Positions 35,701 to 47,700 of a stretch of 64,000 nucleotides of DNA are shown in pieces. Source of the DNA: Parus major (Eukaryota > Chordata > Aves > Passeriformes > Paridae); contig NC_031778.1 in assembly GCF_001522545.3 (NCBI RefSeq), positions 24,983,348 through 25,047,347 on the forward strand, given 5' to 3'. The notes below the pieces were generated by a model. It made no database searches and was not told where the DNA came from. It saw only the letters and a program-made list of their open reading frames with translations. Position 1 is the first letter of the stretch. Every line of letters begins with the position of its first letter. The position numbers were made by a program, and so were the translations under genes.

Positions 35701-38700
35701 AAATAAGTGAGTAAATAAATACATATGCAAGGTCATTGATAATTATCATTGATAAATATCAGTGAAATAACTTCCTGCAAGAGGAGAAGATTATAATTGA
35801 TTTTGAAATAACAGCTTTTGGTCTTCTCAATCAGCTGCCTTCAATAGAGTAGGAAGCAGTTTGATTTTCTGTATGAGAGTGAATATAATTTACAGAATAC
35901 TTTGTTCACAAATCCATATGAGATGTGCTATGCTAGCAATGTGCAAGGAATTGTAAATTCTGATATAAGTAAGATAATAACATGTAATATTTATTCTCAG
36001 TACTTTTAAAGAACAATTCAAAAGAGATTTTTGTTTCCTGTGTCTGTAAGTTTATGTATACAATAACACTCAAGAAAAGTGTCAAAACGTAACATTAACA
36101 GGGTCCAGCCCTACTGAGACTACAGTTAAAACTGACAAAAAAAAGATTTTGAATATACCTCTTTATTTTTCAGGTACAGAAATTAAGAGGGACAGTGATC
36201 AACACTTTGATGCTGAATTTATCCTTATGTTTTCTGTGGTGGATGAAAATCTCAGTTGGTATCTAGAGGACAATATCAGAACCTACTGTTCTGAGCCTTC
36301 CAAAGTGGACAAAGATAATGAGGACTTCCAGGAAAGCAATAAAATGCACTGTGAGAGAACATTATATTAATATTGCTTGACACTGATAGAGTGAAATAAT
36401 ATTTTTCTGTCTTGTCTCTTTTAAAGATGAGTTGTAGATTTTTTTTAAACCAGGGATTTTTCTTAGAGGATTAAGACAGATTATTTTAAATAAAAATTAA
36501 AAAATTAAAAAGCAATGGCAAGTATTGTACAATTAAACCTTTGGAGTTGCGATATAAAATTCTTAGGGGCCAAGAAGCTCTTTGCCAGTGTAATTTTCCC
36601 AGGCACTCTAACAAAGTTGTGCTACTTTGTTCTTAGTCCTGAGCTCTGTATTATAATTTCACAGTTTAGAAAAACAGTTTTTACGGTTAGTGTAAACAAA
36701 TAAGATACCTCTTACTCTGGCATGTATTCCAGAATCATATCTATGTGTATCTATCTAGGAAGCATGTATCTGATACTAGCAGGGGTTTTCAAAGATGTGG
36801 AGCTTTCTTTTGAAGCTCTTTCTATTTTGAAGAGTAGAGCAATGGTTGTATGATACCTGTATTTGAAAAAAAAATCCTGAGGTCTGTGAATAACAACAAT
36901 AAACAACATTTATTTTAGCTATCAACGGGTACATGTATGGATACCTCCCAAACCTCACAATGTGTGTGAAAGATAAGATAAAATGGCATCTCTTTGGCAT
37001 GGGTAATGAAGCTGATATCCATTCAGCCTACTTTCATGGGCAGACCTTAATAGAAAGGCATCATCGAGTTGACACCATCAGCCTGTTCCCAGCCACATTC
37101 ATGGATGCTGTCATGGTACCAAGGAGCCCTGGGGAATGGCTGCTCAGCTGCCAAGTGAATGACCATATTGAAGGTACAGTACAAGTTTCAGTGATAGATT
37201 TTTTTAGCTTGAGCTATGAGTTTACTGAGTTACTTTTGCAGGACTCTTGACCTGGTGATATGCCAGGCAATATTCTCCTCTAGGTAATAAAACTCACAAA
37301 GTAATTGAAATGCCTACAAGTGCATTAGATGGGTTTGAGCCTGTAGCTGTGGGAATCAAGCTGGCAGCAATTAGCACAGCTGCATTTTTGCAAGCCTCAC
37401 CTTTGGGCAAAAAAACCAGCATGACGTTTGCCTCCTGCTGGAGATAACTAACATCGATTTTCTCTTTGCCAACAAAAAAGTTGGGGCTCATTTCATGTTT
37501 GACAAGGGGTACAGGATAGGCAGGCTAATTTGCCTGCTGACAAACACATGTTCTAGAAAGTGCATTCTTGAATAAGCAGAGATGTTCTTTTCCCTGTATT
37601 ATCCTTTATTTTCAGTTTTAATAGCCATATGGAATACTTAGAAGCTAATTCCATTCTTTTGAATAGTCTATATTCCTGTAAGTGAGAGAAGTAATTTGTC
37701 ACAGAAGTGGGGAAGAACATAGAACTGAAAATCATTCTCCAAGATTTGAAAACTTCAAAATAAAAAGGAGCATGTAACCAACAGATTCAACTACATGGAG
37801 GTTCCAAGCTTTATCAGATCAAGCATCATCCTGATATGGCTGAAGCATCCTGGCCAAGACTGAAATCCTACAAATTGGCCTGATTTATCTTTATGTAAAA
37901 GTGCTCTCTTCACTATACTATGTGTATCTTCAGCAAGCAGATTTGCTAACTGCTTCCCTTAGGATGCAGACTTGGGAGTTCCACAAGTAAGCTGTTAATT
38001 ACATTTAGATGGAGGATGGTCAGCCTAGTAACATCTGACCTTGGCTGAATTGTTCACTAATAGCGCTGTGTCCACTCTACCCTAATCTTCTTTGCCATGC
38101 CAGTAGCAGCTTTACAAGCAGAATGCCCTTTACCACACCTGTCTGCCTGCTGTAGATACCATGGCTGTGTTTCTATATCCTAGCTCAGCTGGCATGTCTC
38201 CTTTTATAGCATTCATCTTCCTCTTTGTGATTTGCGTATCCATCAATGGTGTGGGAATTGTCCAGGGAACAAAAGAGCTGATTGACACAGGGAAAGAGAA
38301 AACAAAATACAGTTCCTTCTCTCTAGGTTTTTCTACCTCTTTTTTTCCCAGGTGGTATGCAGGCCCTTTTTAAAGTAGAAGATTGTAAGAAATCCACACC
38401 AAGTCACAATGAGAGTACAAAGATAAGACAGTACTTCATTGCTGCTGAAGAGATCATCTGGAATTATGGCCCATCTGCAGTGAACCATTTTACAGGACAA
38501 GAATTAATTGTTGACAGGTAAATGCCTCCAATTAAAGAATTTTGATTTTCCAAGCAGAATTGATTTAACCATACTAAATAAGGGAAGCCATATGGTAGAA
38601 CTGACTTTTAAGCAGAATTGCTCATTGTCCTCACTTGTACTTAAGGATTAATGCTAGAATAAATTTCAGACCAAATTAGGTAATTTGTTTTCCTTGTAAT

Positions 38701-41700
38701 GTTACCTTATATTTTGCTCCTATGTTAGTCATTTCACTGGGATTATAATTAATTAATCTGTCCTATGTAGGCTGTGACTCCTGATTATTCAAGATGGTTG
38801 ATTATTCTGAGTTAGGGAACAAAATAGGAGTTCATGACCATTGCCTTAGATGATGAAACTCATGCTAACTGTAGCTCATCCAGGAAACAGATCGAATGAG
38901 ATAGCTTTGCCCTTTGCACTGTGTTTACATAATTAAGACCTGGATCAATTCACTGAATACATTGATTCCTCAAGTTTTTCATCTGTGAGTTAAAGCCTAC
39001 TTACTTCTTCCACAAGCAACCAGGCACAGTTCATTGTTTGAATGGTGCTTGGAAAACACTGAAAGGTCCTTTCTTAAAGGGTGGAAGTGTAGAGTGAATC
39101 TTCTCACTTTGTATATAGATGTTATATACATATTCTTGGTGTTCGTATCCCCTCCTGTTGAATTTTTGTAACTTCTAATTAAAAGAAGAGTAAACTGAAG
39201 ACTATGAAATGTTGACTAGAAAACATTGTTGAGGAGTCTCTAAGCATACTGTCTTTGTAAGGGTATCACAATTGCTTTTTCTTAATGGGAAGTTAGTGAA
39301 GGAGAATGTATTCCTACACATCTTCTACGGGAATGTAAGTGCATATAAGTGCATGACCATACCACTGAAAAGAAACCCAAAAGACAAACTCAGCATTGTC
39401 ATACCTCAGAAAACAGGGTTGAGGTCTGATGGCCTTTATACACTTGAGCATTTTGACTTGAAGTGTTTGCATCTATTCCATTTCCTTTTACACAGTGAAT
39501 CTCACATCTTCTTTAAACAAAGTGAGACAAGAATTGGTGGCTCCTACAAAAAAGCAATTTACAAAGAATACACGGATGGTTCTTTCACTGAATATAAAAA
39601 AAGGCTTGCAGAGGAAGCACATCTTGGACTCCTAGGTAAGAAAGCCTAAAATTTTTTCATGTCAAATATTTATGAGTAAACGGTCACTTCCACTAGTTAG
39701 TGAGCAGTGCCCCCACCTCCAAGGAGAAGTCCTTAGCTCTCCTTGCCTCCAGCAGTCGCTAGTGCCTGTGGTTTCCCCCAAGTGTAAAGAAGCTCTTGAA
39801 TGCAACACTGAGATGGTACCCAGCTTCCCTGTTGGAGCATGCCATGGTCTCCGAAGGTCAGGCTCTTAATTACAAGGCCAGGCTAGGCAGATCTAGTCCT
39901 ATTGATAACCTTGCTGTTCCAGGCATGGATTGTCTGTAATCCTAATGTCTGTAAATCCCTTTCCAAAGGGAGGAACTGTCCTGAAAGTCCAGTGACTGGG
40001 CCTCATGAGAATTGGGATTGGCTGCTGCTGGGCTGCGATTCCATGCGGCAGGGACCTGGTCTGTGGCCACAGAGGCCCAGGGGCATTCCTCGTGCAAGGG
40101 AAAAAGCAGCCAGCCACTGAATACCATAAGTTCGTGGTGACCCATACACCATTTGATTGAAATATCCTGTAATTAGACCGTGTACACCTTTCCAGGACCT
40201 GTGATCAGGGCTGAAGTGGGTGAGCGCATCATGGTGACCTTCCGGAACAACGCCAGCCGCCCATTCAGCATCCAGCCCCACGGTGTGAGTTACCGCAGCA
40301 GCGAGGCAGGGGCACGCTATGGCAGTGCCTCCACAGGTGAGACACGGATGGGGTGCTGCAGCATCTGATCACTCACTGCCTTACCTGCCTATGTGTTAAA
40401 GGTGAGAAAAGAAAGAATGTGCACTTGGCATAATTCCCAATGCTGATTTCCCTAATAGGTACCAAATCTCCAGCCTCTCATGTGAGTCCCGGCACCACAT
40501 TTACATATGAATGGGATGTGCCAGAAGATGTGGGTCCCACAGAGCAAGACCCAGACTGTTTAACCTGGCTTTATTACTCAGCTGTGGATGCAGTCAGAGA
40601 CACCAGTTCTGGCCTTGTTGGTCCTCTCCTAGTGTGCAGGAAAGGAGCTCTGCTTTCTTCTGGGAAACAGGTCAGTCAAAGAAGAAAAATGGAAACATTT
40701 GCATCATCACAGGTGAATCTGCTTTCTGCTTCCAGACTGGACCACCTCCTCTCCACATCACAGTTTCACTCATGTTGTAAGGGGGAAAAATAACATGAAG
40801 AAAATGGGGTTGATTTTCAATCTGGCTCCAGATAGGCAGCTAGTGCTATGTGAAAACACCATTCCCATGAGCAGCTGCTGTCTCAGCTATGATGAGAATC
40901 TCTAGGAATATGTAGAGATTTTAAAGACCAAATACAAACTCACTTTCGGAGGTGGTCCCTGCTGGTAGAAAGAGCATTAGCAGTACTTAGTTTCCAGATA
41001 CAGCAATTACAGAGCTCTGAGATTATCAGAATGAAGTATCAATGTTTAACAAAATTTACTCTATTTTGTGACTTGTACTTGTACATAAATTATTATGAAC
41101 ATAGGATTTTTCCCCCTGATATTTTCTGTTCACTAATTTCTATTTTCCCTTCTACTATTTCTTCTCAACAGAAAAATGTGAACGTGGAGTTTTTTCTACT
41201 TGCCACAGTATTTGATGAGAATCTGAGCTGGTATTTGGATGATAATATTTTGATGTTTACCCTAAGGCCTGACAAAATTGACAAAGATGATGAAGACTTC
41301 CAAGAGTCTAACAAAATGCACTGTAAGAAAAATATTAGTTAGACAAATATTAATTTCTACAATAAGGTTTTTACTTTTATGGTTTCATGTTTAAGGCAGG
41401 AAAGCTGTATAATGAAGAGACACTTCACTCTTACAATAGAAAAAAACCCAAAAACATTTCAGTGCAATTCAGTTTCAACTAAATGTGGTACTTCAAAGTA
41501 TAATTCCAGCTGTTCAGTGTCTTTCATGGCAGTTGAGAATTCATCATGGTTATGTACCACTTCGAGCAAATAGAAGGAGGAATTAGATCTTTAGCTTGTG
41601 TGCAACCACTATGAGTGCAACCAGGCAGCAAGACAAAACTGACCTCTGCTTTGCAGATGATGTAGCTGAAAGGAGGTTTTTCACAGAGTTACAGAGAAGT

Positions 41701-44700
41701 TGAGGTTGGACAGGACCCCTGGAGATCACCTGCTCCTACCCCCTGCTCAAGTAGGGCCACCCAGAGCCACTTGCCCAAGACCATGTCCTGATGACTTCCA
41801 AATACCTTCAAAGATGGAGACTCCACCATCTCTCTGGGCAGCCTCTGCCAGTGCTTAGTCAGCCTCACAGTAAACACAGTGTTTCCTGATGTTTGGAGGG
41901 AACCTCCTGTGTCAGCTGGTGTCTGTTAGCATCAGTTGGGCTTCTGTCCCTGTCACTGGGTACCACTGGGAACAGCCTGGCTCCGTCCTCTAGCCACTCT
42001 CCCTTGAAGGTATTTGTACAGGTGGCTGAGATCCCCTAAGTTGCCTCTTCTTCTGGCTGAAGGGCCATCACAGCTTCCTCAGCCTTTCCCTGTAAGAATG
42101 CTTTCTTGTCCCTTCATCATCCTTGTGGCTCTTTGTTGCCCTCTCTCCAGTGTGTTCATGTCTTCTGTACTGCGTTGCCCAGAATTCAGCACAGCCCTGC
42201 TGGTGTGGCCTCAGCAGTGCTGAGCAGAGGGCAGGGATCCCCCTCCCTCGACCTGCTGGCTGGACTTTGCCTCAGAATGGCTCTTTGCTTCTTTAATAAA
42301 GCAGAACTGAGTTTCACACTGATTGTGTTTTAGTACTGCAGAAATGTTTTTCAAGTTTCATGTGAAAAAGACATTTTTACCCTCAGGCCCTAGCCCTGCC
42401 AGTAAGTCCTAATCTTTAAGAATATTTGTTTGTGCACTTTGAAAAATTTTCCCTTCAGGGCCATTCCTGTTTACAGACACTTGGCACTGAGCATTCAGTG
42501 GTACCCGAGAAGCCCAAGGTTTGAAAGTTTTGCAAAGGACTATCTAGAAAGGGTTAGTAACTCAAACTAAAAAACCCTTCCAATTGCTTCCGCTGTGTGG
42601 CTGGAAGGTATTTCATGGCATAAAACAGGATCCTATATATATATGCATCCTGTATATGTGACAAGTAGAAAACAGGGAAATTTCCAGCTGGCCAAGGCAG
42701 CAGTATGTGCTGAAGACATTGAAAAGGAAAACAGAAATTATTTTTAAACACTGGAGTTTAAAAGTTGTTTTGCTTGAATTGATTCTTTAGTTTTGTTGAT
42801 GTGATAAACTATTTTATTATTGGTATTTCTCTCAGTCTAAGTCATGACATTACATCTGAAGTGTTTATTAATTAATCTCTATTGCAGAATTAAGTAATAT
42901 ATTAATTAAGGTGGGTTTTGCTTTCTCAAATCTTCTATAGCCATTAATGGTTATATGTATGGAAATCAGCCTGGTCTTGAGATGTGTAAAGGAAGTGTTG
43001 TTTCCTGGCATTTGATGGGCTTGGGTTCAGAAGTTGATGTCCATGGGATCTACTTCTCAGAAAACACTTTTGTGTCAAAAGGAACAAGAAGGGATACAGC
43101 AAATCTGTTTCCACATACAGTTCTTACAGCTATTATGAAGCCTGATTCTGAAGGTAAATGTCTTATTTAAAAATCCTTTTACTAATGCAGAAGCTGTTAC
43201 CAATGAATGTTTTGTGCAGAGAGAAGCTTTAAGTAATTGGTATATTGATCCTGGTGCTAAAACTGAGTACAGCTCTGTTTGAAGGGCAGTAAACTTTAAG
43301 GACATATGTTCTTAATGCTAAAGCCTTGATTTTTCTAGGTCCTCTGTATGCTGAATTTTATTATTACAAGTAGCCATACTGCACAAAGATTTTTGATTTA
43401 TATGAGCAATAACCTGTGCCTCAGTCTCCTCAAGTCTTTGTTTCTTACATGACCACTAGGAGTTTTTGAAGTGTCCTGCCTGACAACAGACCACTACACT
43501 GGGGGCATGAAACAGAACTACAAAGTGAAAAAATGCCATTGGTGGAATGTAGATTTATCTATGTATTTGCATGAAAAGATTTACTACATTGCTGCAGTGG
43601 AAGTTGAATGGGACTATTCTCCTAACAGGACATGGGAATTTGAGCGGCATCAATACCATGAGGAAAGGTACTTTGGAATACTCACAGGGGAAAAAAAGGC
43701 AAAAAGAGCAAAGGACCAACTCACTTCTCTGAACCTTTTCCTCTTCCAAATGCTCCTAGACACACTTTCGTTTCACATGTTTTTTGGGCTCACTTGAATT
43801 TGTCCTTCCCCGGTAGTGCTGCCATGTAACTGAGCCAGGCAGCACAGACCAGCTCAGTGTTTGAGGAACAGTACAGCACAGACCTCCTGTAGGACAGGTA
43901 TAAATTTTAATGGATCCTGGATAGTGCAAGCACATTTATTATCTACTGATGTTGGTAGCCCATGGCTTAAAATGTTGCCATCTTATCTGTGATGACTATG
44001 TCCTGATAAACAAGGTCTTTGTCTCATGTTTATTTGTAGTCTGAGCAAGGTACTTTTTGACCCCTCTACATTTCATGAGCTTACACAAGATACAACCATG
44101 ACTGAATCCACTCACTATGAAGCTTGTTGTCTAAGTGTTTTATTTCCAGTATTTGAATCTCAATGAGAGAGAAATGATTGTATCAAATAATGCATGCCAA
44201 TTAGCAGAAAAGGCTCAAAAAGAATGATGAATTTCTTTGTTTCACCTGAATAACTTGAGTAGCAGATTATAACTATATTTTGTTATTAACTTAATTGTAT
44301 TTTCTTCTTTTTCCTCAGTTTGATAGTACATTTCCTTGCCCTGTATACCAGTGGACTCTGGCATAATCCTAAGCACAAGTAATACAGACTATGTTCTTAC
44401 TAGACTTTCCCCCTCCCATTGTGTCCAGCCATGATCTCAGCAGAAAATCCTTCCCATTTTATGTCAGCAAGGCACTTAAGCTTTACAAGTTTTAGGCTTC
44501 ATTTCAGATGTACACAAGTCACCAAAGGCTCTGTTTTTCCATATGCAAGTTGCTGTGTTTCCTGTTGCAATTTGAAGCATTTGCCAGGCCAAGCACTCAG
44601 CATATTTTCAAGTACCATAGAGACTTGCTCTATCTATAGTGGGGTTTTTAAGCTTCTAAAGGTTAACCCTAACCCAGCTAAACAAGAATGTTTTTATGTT

Positions 44701-47700
44701 CAATATACTAGCGGTTTATGAGATTACTCTTTCACTGAACTGGATTGTTGCTTGATAGTTAATTGACATACCTGCAAAAGATGTTCTAAAATGCATAAAG
44801 GAATGCATTTCTTTCTTCTTTTGGCAGCCCTGGCAACCCATTTTTAAATAAAGATAACAAATTCATTGGCTCAAAGTACAAAAAGGTAGTATATCGTGAG
44901 TACACCGATCAGACATTCAGTACTCTCAAAAACAGAGCAAAGGAGCAGCAGCATCTGGAAATTCAAGGTAAAGTCATCATGTTCAGTTTTGAAAACACAA
45001 AAAATGTAGTGACACAGATCAAAAGATACAATTTTGAATAATATTGAGTACAGTTCTACCCACAAGAATCGCCTCAATATAAATGGAAAACCTACTTGGA
45101 ATTGCTACCTTTATTGTGGTGCTTTCCCTGCAAGATAACACAGCTTGTTCTACAAGGGAAAAAAAACCCTTTTGGTTTGCTGCCTGATCAGAGGTCAGTT
45201 TTTCCTAAGTTAGCATAGAACTGGGAACCAACATCCAAACGGACTTCAGGTACAGAGTAGGTGCTGAGAAGTAGAGGCCTAATTTTAACATCTCAAGTTG
45301 GCATGTCATAGTGACCATTATACAGGTTTCAGCTGAATCATAAGCCAATGTTGTGAATTTGAACACAACAAGCTGGCTTTCTGTCTGCTCTGATGTTTTG
45401 TAAAACCAAGTTAATCTTTCTTTTCAATCCAACAGGGCCATTGCTTGTGTCAAATATTGGAGATAAAATCATAATAGTTTTTAAGAACTTAGCATCAAGA
45501 CCCTATTCTATCCATGCCCATGGAGTGAAAACAGACAGTTCTGTTGTTGCTGTAACTAACCCAGGTAACAAACCACCTTTTTTTATTTCCAGCAGGTAAC
45601 ATTAAAACTTCTGGTAAGATTTAGCAAGCTCCCAGATAGCAGGAAAGACGTAACTGTTGTTTGTCTTGCCTCAAGTTTTTAAATTTTTGATGCAGATTAT
45701 GACAAATATTCCTACAGTTCAAATGCCCCTGCTAATTATTGCTATGTATCGTAATCCTTGACTGATCAGTAATTTTTTGACACAATGTGGCTACACCTTT
45801 GATGAAAGCCAACAGATTTGGCTCCATAGGAAAAGCACAGCTTATGGTATCACTTCTCAAGTTCCTCTACGATCTTTACAAAACTTAAAATCGACTTTAT
45901 TAAGTATGGTGAACTGGACAGTGCAGACACATTCACACACACACACACACGAAAATAAAAAACAAAACAAGCCACTGTCAAGAAGAATCAGGGATCTGCA
46001 GAAGGGGCCATCAGCTAGCCAGTGCAGTAAATTGGAAAGGGAACTTCAACTACATAACCTGTAAATGGAGATAACATCTGCTTCAGGATGACCTCCTGTA
46101 GGTCAGCACACTGAAAACTTCAAAAATTAACTTGATACTTATTTAATTCAGGTGAAACAAAAATGTATGTCTGGAAAATCCCAGAGAGATCTAGTCCTGA
46201 GAGAGGAGATTCACACTGTATTCCATGGGCATACCATTCAACAGTGGACATTGTTAAGGTATATTCTTGATGTCAGTTTTGTTCATGTCTCCAACATAGA
46301 TAGAGCCGAAGGAGATGAGTTTGAAACTTTTTCTGCTTTCTCTACCAAGTTATTTCCCCTATTACCATACCTTTGAATTTAAATGTTTCTTCGAGGAAAA
46401 TTGTATGAAAGTCAGGGAAGAAATTCAGTACTACACACATTCATCGTTTTGCTTCCTGATTGTTCTGCTGTTGGTATAGATCATCTCACATTCCCTTCTT
46501 AAAGCTAACACTTTATAGCTTGCTTAATATCTAATTAGTCATTTCTGGGGAAACTAAAATGCAACTGTGAAACACAACTCTGTCATTTTTTACCAAGCAT
46601 GAATTAGCTTAACATAGTATTTTTAATGGAGATGAAATGTATTCTTGCCTTTGTCACAAATGAAGTGTCAAGAAGTTTATTTTAAATGGAAATCAAGCTC
46701 AAAATTCTAAAAACGGTTTGAAAAAAGATCAGTAAATTAATACAGAATAAATGTTTATTTGTATCGAGAGATGAAAATGAGGCAGTCTTCATTGAACTTG
46801 ATTCCTGGGTAACATATAAGAGTGAAGAAGTAACTTCATTTGACACTGTCTGCCCTTATTCCTAGATACTGACAGCTATGAAGATAGTAAAAGGACTCAT
46901 GTATGCCATTAAAAGTACTTCTGCTTAGTTACATCTTGCAATTATGTGGGTTTTCATTCTTCATTTCAGGACACTTACAGTGGATTAATAGGCACACTTG
47001 TTGTGTGTCATAAACATTACCTGCCATCATTTCACACTAAAAAGAAAGTTCAATTTGCTCTTCTCTTTATGGTTTTTGATGAAAATGAGTCTTGGTACTT
47101 GGATGAAAACATTAAAATGTATTCTACCAACCCACACCTTGTTGACAAAGAGGATGAGGAATTCCTTGAAAGTAATAAAATGCATGGTATGTTTCCCAAT
47201 TTAGTTCATATAGCCCTGAAAATTCTATAAAATTACATATTTGAAATTACTGCATATTAATTCAACTTTCTCAGCCCCCTGAATTTTCAGTTCCAGGACA
47301 GAATGCCTAAAAAATCTTACTCAAACTGTATGCAAACTCTGCTAATGCCAGTAAATGACTTTTTTTTTTCACAAGTTAAAAAAACCCTTAACAACAACAA
47401 AACAACAATAACACACCCTAGTATATTCCCATGTAGAAGTTTTGAGTAGAGAAAGAATAAAAATGGAATTTGAAGTTCTGATTTATGTCAGTAAACAACT
47501 GTTCTGGATATGCTGGAAAGACTATGTGCATCCTGAAAGTGTGTCTTTGTAAAGCTTACCCTTTTACACAGATCTACAAGAATAGCAGATCTTTTTTTAA
47601 AGATCTGCAATACCCACAGCTCTTTAAAAACGGCAATATTAGCAATGGTGTACAGCAAAGAAATGTTCTTAATTATGTCTTTCTTTCTAGCTTAATGTGG

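Noticed and set aside
38161..38373. Hydrophobic 70-codon frame before CP exon 6
   Set aside because: Intronic, in a different frame from exon 6, with no resemblance to a CP domain; probably chance.
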